Assembly: GCA_013365325.1 (NCBI GenBank)
Contig: JABVXV010000021.1
Coordinates: 186,001-250,000, forward strand
Reading direction: 5' to 3'
DNA length: 64,000 bases
Source: Dipetalonema caudispina
Lineage: Eukaryota; Nematoda; Chromadorea; Rhabditida; Onchocercidae
Position 1 is the first letter of the stretch; each line of letters begins with the position of its first letter. The notes beneath the pieces are model-generated. The model made no database searches. It worked only from the letters and a program-made list of their open reading frames with translations, and was not told the origin of the DNA. Positions 1-15,000 of the stretch are shown piece by piece. The translations under genes and the position numbers were made by a program.

Positions 1-3000
1 GTAAATCAGATAGTCCACAAAAGTTAGCGGAAATTCCAAAGCATGAGGGGCACAGTCCTTTTCGGGAAGGACCCACTGAATCTCATGATGAACCGAAAAC
101 AGTACCTTACAAGCCGGAAAGTGATCAATCCGATGCAAAGGAGACTGGCAAGTTATTTTTATTCGCTCAAATTGAAGAGACAACCGGTCGCTTAGACGGG
201 GTGACAGAAGCACAAAGCAAAACTTACTGCGGGTATAATGAAGCTCATAAAAACGGGTATGATGTCCAAAAATACAGTTATGAATCTGATCATTTAGCTG
301 CACAAGAATCAGGTCGGGATTCCAGAACTTATGAAGTACAAAAACATATACCTAGTGAACATAGTGGTACACTGGAAATAGTGAGTGCAGAACGGAGGAG
401 ACAGAAAAATGAGAATAAAAATGTAAGGAATATAGAAAGGCAAAAATCGGCTAAATGGAAACAAGAACAAAGCTTTGGTTTTCCTAATGAGTTGGAAGTG
501 ATTATGCAAAGACGATTCCAAAAAATAGCTGAGGCGGAAGCGGCAAAAAAAGTTAAGGAATTGGAAGATAAAACAGAAGAGGAACAGATGACGAAATCTC
601 CTATTCCTCTGGGAATTGATTTGCAACAAACAGTAACGCAGTTAGCTAAATTCAGCAAATTAAAAGATTTGCAAGAAGTACAAACAGAGAGAGGGAACCA
701 GGAAACATGTTCTGAAATGTATGCAGTTGAAGAATGGGAAGTCATTGATACGGATGAAATAGATACCGTTACTAATGAATATTTTGCAAAGCAAGCTGAA
801 GTCATGGGGAAAGAAATCAAATCAGATTCCGAAAGAATCCCAACTGAAGAAGAATTCGGAGTAGAGAACGACACTGTGAAGGATAAAACACTTATACTGC
901 AATATACCGAAGAACTTCCTGTGGAAAAACTCAAGAAAGAACGCATGTTTTCTGAAGAATTAACTGAGAAAGACGATGTATCTACCAAGGTGGTGAAAGG
1001 TGAAGAATACCTAACTAAGGATGTTTGTGGTGATATATCTATAGCAACATTTGCTACTGAAAGACCGGAACTAGATTTCTTGAAGAATAGGACTGGTGAA
1101 CCTGAAGTGATTGTTCTATCGCCTTATAAAGAAATGAGCAAATATAAAGTATTACTTCCTGATGAATTTGGTATCACTGGTGTATTGCTGGAACGTACTA
1201 AGGAATCTACAGCTTTTTCTCATGAATTAATTGAAAATAATGAAGAGAGAGACAATAAAGTTAGCATCGTCAGGGAAAGTGGAATCCCGTACGAAATCAG
1301 TGAATCAAAAGAGCCATTCTTATTAGAGCAGAAGTTTACTGTCACAGAAAATGGCTTGCTTAAAGAAGCAAATATATTGGAGATATCACCTGTCAAAGGA
1401 AAAGTGAAGCGAAGGGAAATATCTATAGAAAGGGCTGAAATAAGCAAAGAGATTTTACAACCAGAAAAATTAAAAGCGGAAGGAGACATGATAAGTATGA
1501 CTCGAGAGGAAGATTTCACTGAGCAACAGAAGAAATCACCTATACGGTCACAGACAATAACAGTTCAAGATATGTATGACTTGCCCAGTGAACATTTCCA
1601 TGTAGAGAATAACCGAGAAATGTTTGTAAGACATGAAGACATTCCTCATAAAACTTTGTATGATAAGGACGAAAGATTATTGCTGAGTAAACTAACTTGT
1701 AAACCTAAGAAAGAACTAATGGCCACTTCAGAGTCATTTTTGAGACAAGTAGAAAAAGTCGAGGAACTTTTACCAGCAGAAGCTTTCGAGAAAAAGGGAA
1801 AAAAGAATGGCACTAACTTTGATATTGTAATACAATTAGAAATGGAAGAAGATGAAAGGGGGTCGACAAAAACCGAAGAGCTACATGAGGTCAAAATTGA
1901 GTTACTTGAAAAAGATGATTCTGGTAGCGATGAGCGTTGGAAGAGTAGAGAAGCAACGAGTGAACAGATTAAGAATATTGTCGATGTAACCGGGAAAGAT
2001 GACAAAAGCCTTGATAATGAAACCAGAAGAATGATAAAAAATGCAATTGCCGATGAAGCAGAAAGAGCTCTTAAAAGCAATTATTTCAAAAAAATATATT
2101 TATCAGAAAATCAGTTCCTTATCGAAACATCATCACAAAAGCCAACAATACATTTTCCAAAGACAAAGGTCTGTTGTCACGAGGAACAACAAGGATATTC
2201 AGAAGAAAGTGAGAAGGTTGGTTTTGAACCTGTACTACTGGAAAGAGAAGATGAAATTGTTTCAGAAAAAGTAACATCCACTGCAGATGCAGAAAGAATA
2301 GTAGATTATCGGTGGACGGAAACGAAAGGGCAAGAAGAGATGTATTACACAAAAGCCACTCAGTTAGAACAATTGCTTAAAGATAAGACACCTCAATTTC
2401 AAGAGGAAAGTGAAATGGATGAGCCGGAAATGATCAGTTTGCGAAGGGAAAAACAGTTTGATGAAATGCAAGATGAAACGAGGCATGAAAGGAAGGACCA
2501 TTACTGTCCACTTACAAAAACATCACAAATGCAAAAGTATAAGCTTGAGGATACTGAAGCACTCATACATCGAGAAGTAGAGGATATAAAATCTCCTATA
2601 ACTGAAGATATAGAGATTACTGTACAACAGGAAATACGAGCATATCACGAGCCTGAGAATATGGAAACCTCTATTCAAGAAGAAATGCTTACGAATCAAG
2701 AAGCTGAGGATAGAGGAACCTCTGCACTCAAAGAGACACTAGAATTAAAACCTGAAGAACCAATGCCCCAATTATGTACGTTAGCTCCAGCGGAAGAATT
2801 GATATATAATGGCCAAAAAGGAGATCAAATTCGCAGTAAGAATTTGCAGTTTGAAGAGGAAGAGATTTTATTCGTACAAAAACTTACAAAGCCTGGTAAG
2901 AAAGAGGACAACGTCTCTGTAGTAGCCACCCCACCAACAGTATCCCCCTTTACTATTACTACTGATGCTTATAATCACATTCTGAAAATCTCTACGGGTG

Positions 3001-6000
3001 AAGAGGAAAAAAGTAAAACAGAAAAAGAGACATCACTAATGCAGAAAGAGGCAGTTTCTGAATATTTGTCAGACATCGATACTGATTTCAAGAATGAAAA
3101 AGAAGTAACAATTCATGTAAACCGGCAGGAAGAGTCGCAGTTAATTGCAGGTCACAAAGATAAGGACGAATGCAAAAAATATGAAAACATTTTAAAAAAT
3201 GATGAAAGGCAAGATCGGCTGGAAAGGAGACTTCCTCAGATAAAAGATTCTATCAAAGACATCGTTGAATTAACCTCTCTAAAGCTATTTTCGGATCATC
3301 GTTCTGGGAAAGTAGATGGTATGCAACCGTACATTTCTCCAGGCAGTATACCGTCGATAGATTGGTTTCAAAAACAGGAAAAGAGAATGGAAGAATCGAA
3401 CACAACATCCCCGTCTATACTTAATTATGATGAAATGAGCAGGGAAGGTGAGAAGTTAGAGCAAGGAAGTTGGAATGAGTCCTATAAAAGTCCAAGTAAA
3501 GAAGATAAAGAGGAAGAAGAGGTACATGATGTGAAGTTGCAGCAAATCATAGTAGAGTGCTCAAAAAATGAGATAGAAAAGACGGAGGAAATCCCAACTG
3601 AATCTTCACAACTTAAAACGGTAGTTCGAACAAGAGCAGAATCTATAGAGTCAGAAAAGATGGTAGTTTCCACGATATTGCCTGAAGCAGAAGAAAAATC
3701 TTCGAAAACTGACGAAATTGTGGAAGGACTCTCAGAAACTGTAAATAATGGATTTTGGTGTAATGAGAAAATGGACGGACGTTTAATGGAATATAAAGAA
3801 GATGGAGGCGATGAAAGTATGAAAAGAAGTAATGAGATTTGCATGGCTCGACCTCATTCTGAAAAATTTAGAGGAAGTGTTTTAGACAGACCAGAAATTC
3901 TGATTGAAAAAAGGGAATTATCTGGATTTCCGTATAAAGAAGTGGACATGAAAATCCCAAGAATGACGGAGGAAGAACGAGAAGTCGAAGCAGTAGAGGA
4001 AAAAATTTGCAAAGAAAGATTACATTTTGGTAGTTCGCTTTATGATTCAGTAAAAGTAGAGCACAAGCACACACTGGAATATCCCGAATGGACAGTTAAA
4101 ACAGAAGAAAAATGGAACAGTGAAAGCGCGGAAACCATATCGGAGCGGCAAACTGAATTGGAAGAGTCTCCGGTGCTTCACGCAAAATGGGCAGAGTTGG
4201 GAAAACCGGTGCAGGGAATTTTAATATCTGCTGTAGAAAAACCGGCAAGTGAAAAATTTTTAGAGCAAATTGAATCCATAGGAAAAAGATCAAGTATAGA
4301 GGTGAGTGCTACATTTACTTCAGAAGAAATACAAGACGCTATCGTAAAGGAGGATGATGAAAAGTATCAGCAGATATTTTTAGACCAGCCTGGCTTAGGA
4401 GAATTGAAGCAAAACGAAGATATGGAAGATGAAAAAAGGGAGTGGGAAGAAGTAGGTAAAATAAGGGATATCGCTATAGACATTAAACATACAAAAGAAG
4501 CAAGTTCCGAATTGGATCTTGATATTGAGAACGTGGATATACCTTGTAAAAGATCCGATGAAAGTAGTGGAAGAAAAGTAACGAAATATGACAGAGCTAT
4601 AGAAAGCGTTGCAGGTGAACAACATGAAATGGATGGGAATTATCCGAAAGACACCGAGGTCGAGACAATGGAAAAGCGCATAATTTCTTGGGAATTAACG
4701 AGCAGTGCGAAGAAAAAAGACGGTACCCATAAATACTTTCAACCTAGTCATCAAACAGAAGATCAGATGTGGCCTGAAAAAGGGAAGGAAGGCGAATCCT
4801 CTAGGGAAGATGTTGAAGATATAGTAATACGGCTAGAAGACGGAAAAACAGGTAGCAGAGCAAGGGGTGTTCTGGAAGCATCTGATGAGGACATGATGAG
4901 AATGCAAACAAAGGAAATACTAAGTGAGCATATATACACATCAGGTGAAAAACCGGTATCAAAGTATTTTCAGGAATACAACATTTTAGGACAAAAGGAT
5001 TTTGCGTCAAAAAAGTTAACAACCTTTCAACGTGAAATATTTGTCAAACAGGAGAAGCCTTTAGATATGTTATCAGTAGAAGCCACGAAGGAAAGTCAAG
5101 AAAGATATGTTAAAAGGATAGAAGCTGTAGGGATTTTCTCAGAGAGAGAGAGTAGGGAAGAAAAGCCGATGAAATCTGAAAATGATGGCTGCGAAACAAG
5201 AATTACTGAAAAAATTCAGGTTGAGCCTCTTAGGTCACAAAATCTGAAAGAAGTTGGGTTAAAACCACATGAGGAGGTGGTATTAGGAAATGATGTTTCA
5301 ACGGAATATGAACAAACAGCAAAGGCAGTACATCGCGAGACGTCAGATATTCATTCAGATCTGACAACATCTGAAATGGCAGGGCAAGAAAATTTGAAAC
5401 AGGGTGGAACTGTGATCAACGACAACCATGAAAGCTCCGAAACATTTCAAGACGAATTTTCCCGCCTCGGCAAAAAGTCAGGCATAGTTTCAGCAAGTGT
5501 GATTGCCGCTTCTGCCGCCCTCGCAACACTAGGAACTGAAGTTGCTTATGAATACATAATGAAAGAACATCAGCAAAGGATAGTAGATTCTGAACTAGAA
5601 GATCAAATGTTCAGCATAAAAAAGCCTGCGATAACATATAAAACAGAATCGATAGAATCAGAAATATCAGCAAGCAATCTTGGAATTGAGGCCAAAAAAG
5701 CAAGACCGCTCGAAGATATTATATCGGATAGAGAGATTCTCGAGGAGTACGGTGTGATGATATCCAAAGAACCAACTACAGAGTTAGAACATGTAACCGA
5801 TAAAAAAGCTCTAGCAGAACCAGAGGAAGTTGTGGATCAGTTAAGTAAAACGGTAGATTTGGAAGAAACTGCAGTAAAACCGTTCGAAGATATTTTGCCG
5901 GATGGAGAAATTCTCGAGGAGTACGGTGTAATGATATCTAAAAAACCAACTACAGAGTTAGAACATGTAACAGATAAAAAAATTCTGGCAGAATCAGAGG

Positions 6001-9000
6001 AAGCTTTGGATCATTTAAGTAAAACGGAAGATTTAGAAGAAACTGTAATAAAACCGTTCGAAGATATTGTGCCGGATAGAGAGATTCTCGAGGAGTACGG
6101 TGTAATGATATCTAAAAAACCAAGTACAGAGTTAGAACATATAACCGATGAAAAAACTCTGGCAGAATCAGAGGAAGTTGTGGATCAGTTAAGTAGAACG
6201 GAATATTTGGAAGAAGCTGTAGTAAAACCATTCGAAGATATTACGCCGGATAGAGAGGAATACAGTACAATAATATCCGAAAAAGCAACTACAGAATTAG
6301 AACATGTAACCGATAAAAAAGCTCTAGCAGAACCAGAGGAAGTTGTGGATCAGTTAAGTAAAATGGAAGATTTGGAAGAAACTGCAGTAAAACCGTTCGA
6401 AGATATTTTGCCGGATAGAGAAATTCTCGAGGAGTACGGTGTAATGATATCTAAAGAACCATCCATAAAGGGAGAACATATTGAAACCGAAAGTTGGACA
6501 GAGTCAAAGGAAGTTTTGGATCAGTTAAGTAGAACGGAAGATTTGGAAGAAACTGAGCCAAAACCTTTCGAACATATTATTCCGGATAGATGGGTTCCGG
6601 GGGAACACGATATTTCAGTATCTGAATTTGCATCGGTTAAAGAAAGGCGTGTTTCACCTCAAGATGTGAAATGTGAAGTTTCAGTAGAACCTGATGAACT
6701 CATGAAGCAATATGGAAACATGCACATTGTTGACTCAGAAAGTGAACGTTTCAAAAGAAAATTAGTCAAATTTGCGAAGGATGCAACAGTAGTAGCAGGA
6801 GGTATAATAGCAGCGCCTATTGTTCTTGCGAAATTGCGAGTATCAAAGGAGGGTGATAGTGTTTCTATAGAAGGTGATGAAAGTTCTCATGATGGAGATA
6901 TGCAAATGGGTAGCGAAACAATCTCCTCTGAGATTGAATGGGACAAGCTAGAATGGATGCAATCTGAGGCTGAAGCTGTGGATGAAAAGACTTCAGTACA
7001 AAGCGATGGTAGCGTTGGAGAGAACGCGTATTTAGAATTATTAACAAATGGAGGTGTTGCAATAAAAAAGCACCAAATTACACCTGCTGCTGAAGCACCC
7101 GCAATAAAGCGTTTGATACAAGAATATGCTGAAGATAAAGTCGAATTAACTTCGGAAGAAAATGGACATCCCGAGATATACAAAAGGTCGTTACTTGAAC
7201 CACAAGCAGAAGTTCAACACCAACCTTTTACAAAAAAAGATACAAGGAAAGTAGAAACGAAACCATTCGACGATGTGATGCCAGAGTGTCATGTTCTTCA
7301 GAATAACGACATCTCAATAGCTAAAGAAATAATTACAAGAGAAGACGGAGAATCCTTAAAAAGGGGAAGCAGATATCCTGAAAAAGAGGGTTTGATAAAG
7401 GAGATGTTTAGCGAAGATTCGGAAGGGACCGAAGCTCAAAAATTCGGAGATATTTTAAAGCAGAAATGTGATGCTTCACTACTTGAAGAATTAGAGATGA
7501 AAGAAGAACTTATGGTACTTCACGAAACGGAGCAAAAAACATTTTTCGAACAGAAATATTCGGTATCACAAACGGAAGAAAAGAAGCACATACCTCTTGA
7601 AAGAAGGGAATCCATTATAACTCTGTTAAATGCGCATGGAAGTTCAGGATCTGAGAAAAATGCTTGCATGCTACAAAAGAAAATTGAGGATCAGCAATCG
7701 GAATTGGGGGACTCTGAAGAAGTAAAATCTGAAGAAATAGAATTTGAGAGAGTGATACCTCAGAAATTTGTAGAAGAGGTGGGAATAGTTGAGGAACATG
7801 CAACTATGGAAGGCGATAAGCAGAATGCGTTTGGGTTTGCTGAGGAAGTTATCAAAAGACAGATCGTAGAGGGCTCTATAACAGATATTATTGGTTCCTG
7901 GAGCTTTAAGAAGATTGGATTTTCCGGAGAAGCTTCTAGTGATATAGATGGTGTGAAAGAAAGTGCTAGGAATGAAGGAGCATTTTTCCGTTCACCGAAA
8001 ATACAATCTGAAGTAGAAGATAGACAACGGACTACTGAGCTTGCGTCGGCGAAAGGGAAGGAGGAATATTTAGACACGGAAGTATTTCTAAGAGATGAGC
8101 TGATTTCAAATGAAGTTTCGTTTGCAGATTTGGTAGTTGGTCATCCGGCATATGGAACAGATGATCTGACTGGAACTGAGATGAAGCAATCGAGAACGGG
8201 AGATAGAGATTTGCAGAAAATGGATAAGTCAATATCTAGTTTGACAACAGAACGGCTGCCGATAAAAGAAAAGGAAGCTATGAGGCTAAACGAGGAAGAA
8301 ATCAGACCACAACACATGGAGGAATCTTCAAGAAAAATACAAGAAGATGTAGAAAAACAACCAGAATATCAATTAAAACAAAGCATCATTTGCGAGGAAG
8401 TGACACCAATTGCAGAAACTGAAAAGGTGGAAGGATGGAGTCCATCCAGGCTCCATTCAGTGACTGTGTTCGAGCAATTTAGATCAATGTCGCCGAAGGA
8501 GAAGGAATTTGAAGGAGGACGAGAGATGGGACCTAGTCAGTTTTCGGATCAAATCCAAGAATACAAGAATATTATTACAGATGTGGAGCGTACTAAGACA
8601 GATAGCGATGTACAGGCTAGAAAAAAATTAAGTATGGAGGAAAACCAACTGAAAGATCAACAGTGGACAGATGAAAAGTTTGCAGAGGAAACTGAAACAG
8701 TTACTAGAGAGATCATTTTGGCACCTGCTGCATTGATGATCCTAGATATAGGAAAGGTTTGTGATCACGCTATGAAAAATGATATAGGGGAGACACCAAC
8801 CGAGCAACTTCCTGACACAGATTATCTACAACCTACACCGTCAAAAACTATTGAGCAACGTGATGGAACTGGTATGATACAAGAAATGGTGGCGGAAGAA
8901 CGAATTCTCAAAAAAGAAACCGATTACGACCCAACTAAGGATCTAAGTGAACCGGTACGAAAAGATGAAGAAGAGGGAGTAGATAGTAAGGGGATAGCTG

Positions 9001-12000
9001 AATCTTTTGCAGTTGAAAATTATTTAGATCGGAAAGGTCTGATCAAATTGGATGAACCTGAATCAACAGTAAGCGCAACGAAGGCACAAGACAAACTGGG
9101 TTATCTAGCCATGGATTTGCCATCTCCAGCTGATCGAAGTGCTGTTTTTATTTCTTCAGATGTACAAATGAATATTTCACTTCCGGAAGAATTGCACAAA
9201 GTATCCGAGAACGGTTGCAGGGACCAAGTTTTGGTAGAAAGCCTTTGCGAAAGTATGAAGACAAAGACATTTTTTAAGGAAAACGTGGGTGAAGAGGTGC
9301 GAGAAAACGATGAAGTTCAACCAATGGTAGCACTGAATGAAGAAGTAGAAGAGAGAGTTACACTGAGGGTTAAACCGGAAGGAACTAAAGGGGTAAGTTT
9401 TGATGAACCGATGTCGGAAGAGGGAATATCGTATGAAGTTGACTTGGATGAAACAAGTCATCTACCCTTGGATCGCAAAGCACGTGTTGACAAAAAAATG
9501 AAACCTTTCTCTGCAGAAGCTGAATATCCTTATGAATTAACTGTTGATATATCATGGACTCCAGAAGAAAAAGAAGACACTGATGCAGAAACAGAACTGG
9601 AAAAGCAGAAATCTTCCTATACGGAACAGGTAATAACGTACCCGAGCGACGATACCATTATTATTGCAACGAAGGAAGAGAGAGCAACTGCTGGAAGTGA
9701 AACAAAAGAAGGTAAAGAGTCAAGCGCTGAAATAAGTGGCAGTGGGGATGAAAGATCTCTAAAGTTTGAGTCTATGAAATGGGAAGAGTTAACGGACGGG
9801 TCTGAAATGACTTCAGAAAAACTGCAAACGAATGAATCGATGGGGGAATCAACAATAAAAACAGAAAAAATAACATTTGAGCCCGATAAGGAATTCGAAG
9901 AGCAATTCATAATAAAAGTGTCTGAAATGGATAAAGAAGGAACTGAATCATTTTCGATACATCGTTCTAAACCAAGGAAACATGAAATTAAGTTTTCTGA
10001 AATCACTCCTGAGAGAAATATTTCCATGGAGTCAACGGTCCCACAAGAATGGCCAGGAGCTGGAAGAGAAAGTCAAGAAGAGCTCATCATTCAGGGGCAA
10101 CAAATATCAGAGCTCATCAGGGACGAAAAACTAGAAGAAAATGTTGGTGTAGTATCATTAGAACTGACGGATCGTGATCAAAAGGAATATGAGAAGAGAT
10201 TAATAACCATGGAAGATGGTCAGAAGTTAACTGAAGAGGCACAAACGATGCAGGACCATGAAGAACTAAAAATTTCCGATAACGATGATATTACGGTGCC
10301 GCAACAATCTTTTGGTATTGAAATTGATGACAAAAAGTCGCTCCGAGTGAAAGAATCTCCTGAGCAGTTAACTGTTAAACATCATCCAATGATCTCATTT
10401 GAAAAAGGTAAATTGGGGGGAGATGATCGTAATAAAATGATCACTTCAAGTCCGTGTGAGCTATCAATGAAGGAACAGAGAAATGTAGCATCAGAAGCAT
10501 TTCTAGATACGGTCGAAATTTGTCCAGCAATTCCTCAGCAAAGCGAAAGTATTCTCGTTTTGGAAAAGGGATCTGATGATCATCAATCTGCTGAATTTGC
10601 GTTAAGTGGTGAAAATGAAGTGCGAAAGGAAGGAAAACCATTAAGTTACCCTGAAGAACATGACACGTCCTTTACAGTGCAAAAAATAACCTCGACAGGG
10701 AAAGAATCCGCTAACGAAGATCTTTTTGCACCTGCTAAAACAATGGAAAGTGGATCAGCAGCTGTTCTTGCAACTTCAGGAGCTGTAGCAGCTTTCGGAC
10801 TTGTAGAAACAGTTCGAATGATCGAAGATCAGAAAAGTTTTCTCAGAAGCGCTTCATCTGATGCTTCCGAGAGCAGTATCGAGAAAAGAAAAGGAGATGA
10901 ACAGATATCTTATTGTGAAGAAGGATCAAAAATCCCAATTACTTCGAGCGCGAGAGCTTTTGCGGAACCAAATAATGCAAAAGTAATTTACGACGAAGCA
11001 AGTGATATGCTTTGGCAACAAGCAGAAGACAACCAAAAGGAGGGGACTGTTTCAGGAAAACAGTTGGAATTAGCAGCGAAAGAAGAAAGTACTGTTGAAG
11101 TGGAAAGTGGACGAAATATAACCCTTTCGAATATTTTGGATGGATATCCTGCTGAACAACAAGAGTGCCACGAGTTTACATTGTTGAGGAAGAAAGAGAT
11201 GGAAGAAGATGCATCTCCGCTTTCCGTTTCATCGATGTTCCCTACCTATGGAAAAGATACTCAAATTGAATCACTGCGAAAGGTAGACAAAAGAACTGAA
11301 TCACAAGAAATAACTACAGTTGTTCCACAGCAAAGAATCGAAGAAGAGATTAGTCATCCAGCAAAAGGAGAATATCGAGAAACAAAAGAGGATGTGTGCG
11401 AAATGGAGAGGGTAAGAAATGATGATAAAGGGGGAAAATTAGAAGCAGTAGCTGAACCTACTTCAGAGCTTGTTGCTGAAGGATTGCTGACTTTGACAGA
11501 AGCGCCATTACCAAGGCAAAAGATTGGCAAAGGATCATCCGAAATAGATGAGAAAGCGAAAATTGCCCATGGCATGGATCTCGAAGCGAATGAAAAACAT
11601 TTAATTGGCGAAAGCATGGAAAAACTGGATCAAACAATGAGCAGAAGCAGCATCAGTTATGGCATAGATTCCTCGATTGAGGAAAAAGCTGCTGCTGTTG
11701 CTGCTGGGAAGAGTTCATCCCAAGTTCAACATGAGCATGAAGAAGATTATGAATCCGATTTAAAGGAGAAGTTGGAGACGCTTGCAGAAAAAACGAAGAA
11801 GTTAAAACGACATCCAGAGGGATTAAGTTTACTGAATGAAGACGAAAAGAATGAGGAACAGCTTAATATACAAGTGACAGAAATGGTTGATGATATCATG
11901 AAACCAGTGGAAAGCTTATCGCGCAGTGAATCCACGTATAGGACGGCAACGGCTACATCAAGGGATGGCTATGAGACATGCTTTACATCCCAGGAGGATA

Positions 12001-15000
12001 CTTTCGAAACAGCTCCTGGCTATCATTCTCAGGAATCTGAATACACTACAGCAACTAGTGAAGCTAGCAGTAGATTATCAGAAATGAATGAAGAACGTCG
12101 AGAAAGTGCTACACCGGTTGCTATTCTTTCACCAGTACAGTCTGATCGTCTTTTTACTGCAGCTCAGGATGAAGAACAAGAACCAAATAGACAGGAAAAC
12201 GAAATTATTGATTCGAAACGTTCTAGCCCAGATATGCCTGATATTGAACTTGTATCTGTTGAAGACGAGGATAATATGGAAGAAGACATTCTACTAACAA
12301 CTGCTAGTGGTATTCTCCTCGCTCCCGATTTGGATCCGGGGCGACCTGTTTCTCCAGTTCCTCCAGGTTTCAGTGATGAAGACGAAAGTATTGTCGCTGT
12401 TGCTACTGCATCTGATCCCTCCAGAAAAGCTGTCGATCAAGCTCGCCAAGCAGAAATCAAAGTTCTCGACTCTATCGTAGAAGCTCCAGGAGATGATGTC
12501 CTCACTGACGAAACATTTTCGTCCTGGAAACAAGGAGTGCTTGATCCTACAATTTTTCAGGAATCAATGCATGAAAAAGCAATGGATTTTGGAAAGGAAT
12601 ATTTCCCACAGTACTCAGATCTATCTGCTGAAAATAAAACGACTACTGTTCATACAATAGAAAAAGAAGATGAAGCTGCAGGTGTCGCGTTGCCCTCTGA
12701 AGCAGTTTTATGTGCCGAATCTGATTCATTAGATTCTCTTGATAAGATATCAATCAAAAGCGGGAGCAGTGGCAAGAAGTATAGCACGTCACGTCGAAGC
12801 AGCACCAGCTCTCGAAAAAGTACGCACGATGAGCCACAAACATTTGTTGAACGACTTACACCTGAGTTGAAAATGTCATGGGTAGAAAAGGATCAGGAAG
12901 TGGAATCGGCTAAGCAGTCCTCATTGTCATCCTCTGAGGAATATCCAACATATGTGTCGGAAAGCGAGCAAGTAAACCCGGTAGAAGTAGAACTTGAAAC
13001 AGTGGACGAAGAGCCAGAAGAAGCGGATTCGTTAAACGGAAGAAGCGTATCTTCAAATGGCCAAGGAACAGATATCAGCGTAACAGTTGGGAAATACAAA
13101 ACGATTTCAAGCGACAATGTCTCTGAAACGAGTTTGCAGGAATTTGAGCGAATCGAGAGGGATGTATTAAACAAAGGTGAGTCAAGTCTTAGTGGAAGTG
13201 AAGTGGAACTGTACGTGGTCGGGAAGTTGAAAACAGCTGACGGATCAACAAGTTCCTTAGCCGAATTTGAGCGACTCGAGCAAGAGGTCGTAACCGAAAG
13301 TTCTCCACAAGATGAAGTAATGATCCTATCCGACATACGCGAAGAATCAGAGGTTGAAGAAATGAGTATAAGAGATGATGACGAAGAAGAACACGATTCC
13401 ATCTCGGATATAAAAGCAATACCAGTTGAGGAAGACACCCAAGTGGCAACACCATTGGCTTCACCAACTGATAGCATTGAAAGGGATTTTGAAAATTTTG
13501 TTCCGGAAGCAATGGGAACGAGCATTGATTCATTAGAAATTAGTGTTCCACTAGTGCATGCACAGAGTGATTTAGGTGGTGAAAGTTATTTAACTGAATA
13601 TGAAGTCATTGAAAAAGTACATGAAGAGATGCATGATTCTCTTGAAGTAATTCCTCAAGATAAGGATTCTATGCTAAAAGGGGCCAGCTTACGAAAAATA
13701 AGCCAAGACAGGCAAGTACTGCTGAGTGATGATGCGATGAATATATATCAAGAAGATCAGGAAGAAGAGAAAGATTCATTAGCTGGTGATATGGATACGA
13801 TGCTTCATGATTATCCGACCACGCTAACAACGTTTGAAACGATGCAAATCAACGAAGATGGTTCTACAGAAATAATCTCAAGAAGGGTTCTGACCCGTGT
13901 CACTGATCCAGTTATTAGTCACGTACAGTTTACTGGAACTGAAAATGAACACCGCTTACGTGATTTGGAACGTGAAGAAGAATTTGAAACCGTGGATGTT
14001 GAAGGCAACGTTACGCGAACAACGCTTCATCGCAGTGCTCCTTCATTGCCTGCAGGTATTTTATTCTTAATATTTCACATTTCTCAAATGTTTGAAACAT
14101 GCACATGTTCATTTACATTCATGCATAATGTCTGTTATCGGAGTTCATCACAGACCCTTAAATTAGGGAATACAGAGAAGCTTAACTTGTGGATTGTCTT
14201 GGATCGTCAAAGTTTGTTTATTTTTCAGTAAATATTATGTTTTGTCCAAACTAGTGTTTCTATTTAACAGTAGGTTAATTAAAGCAATGTGGAAAAGATA
14301 TAATCATAATCCTGCTGGGTATTAACAAAATTTTATAATATTGTGTTCATAGTGAATATCATACTTAGAAAAATATAGATCCAAGTTTGGAATGCAGGAA
14401 AATACTAAAAATATTTGTATAGAAAATTGCATCGCATTTGTTTACCGGAAATCGTCAAGCGACGAGCTGAGTACAGTTTTAGTAATTTTCATTTCAATGA
14501 TCAAAGTTGTCGCTCTACCTAACTGATTATCTCTTAAAAACAGTTTACATCATAGTCCACCTCCAAGTTATGATTTCACATACGAATTAATAAAAGTTTA
14601 AACATTACTTGTTTTTCTTTTGCTTTGTGCTATATCAATTTATTTAAAATTCTGTAAAAAATGGATTTCAATTTGCTAAAGTTTGGTAATTTCATATGTG
14701 TTTCATCGAATAGTTTTCGTCAGTAACTGAAAAAGCCACCACATCATATTCTTTTACTACCAAAGTTATAAATCTATCGCTGTCAATATTATATCAGGTA
14801 ATAAAACGATTAGCTGAAGTTTAGGTTATCGCTATCCATTAAACTAGCCAGCTGAAATTACATCTCTTATCTTATCTTGAACTTCTGAAGAACTGCTTCA
14901 CTTAAGATAATTATAGGTAACGACCATTGCTTTTGATGGAGATTCAACCTTTCCCATATTTTTTAAACAACAAAAATCTCACTTAAAATCTAAAAGTTCT

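Noticed and set aside
329..988. Minus-strand 219-codon ORF, and similar long antisense ORFs such as 12893-13525
   Set aside because: They lie opposite the giant coding exon and are Ser/Leu-rich mirror images of its Glu/Lys codons; no domain, so shadows.
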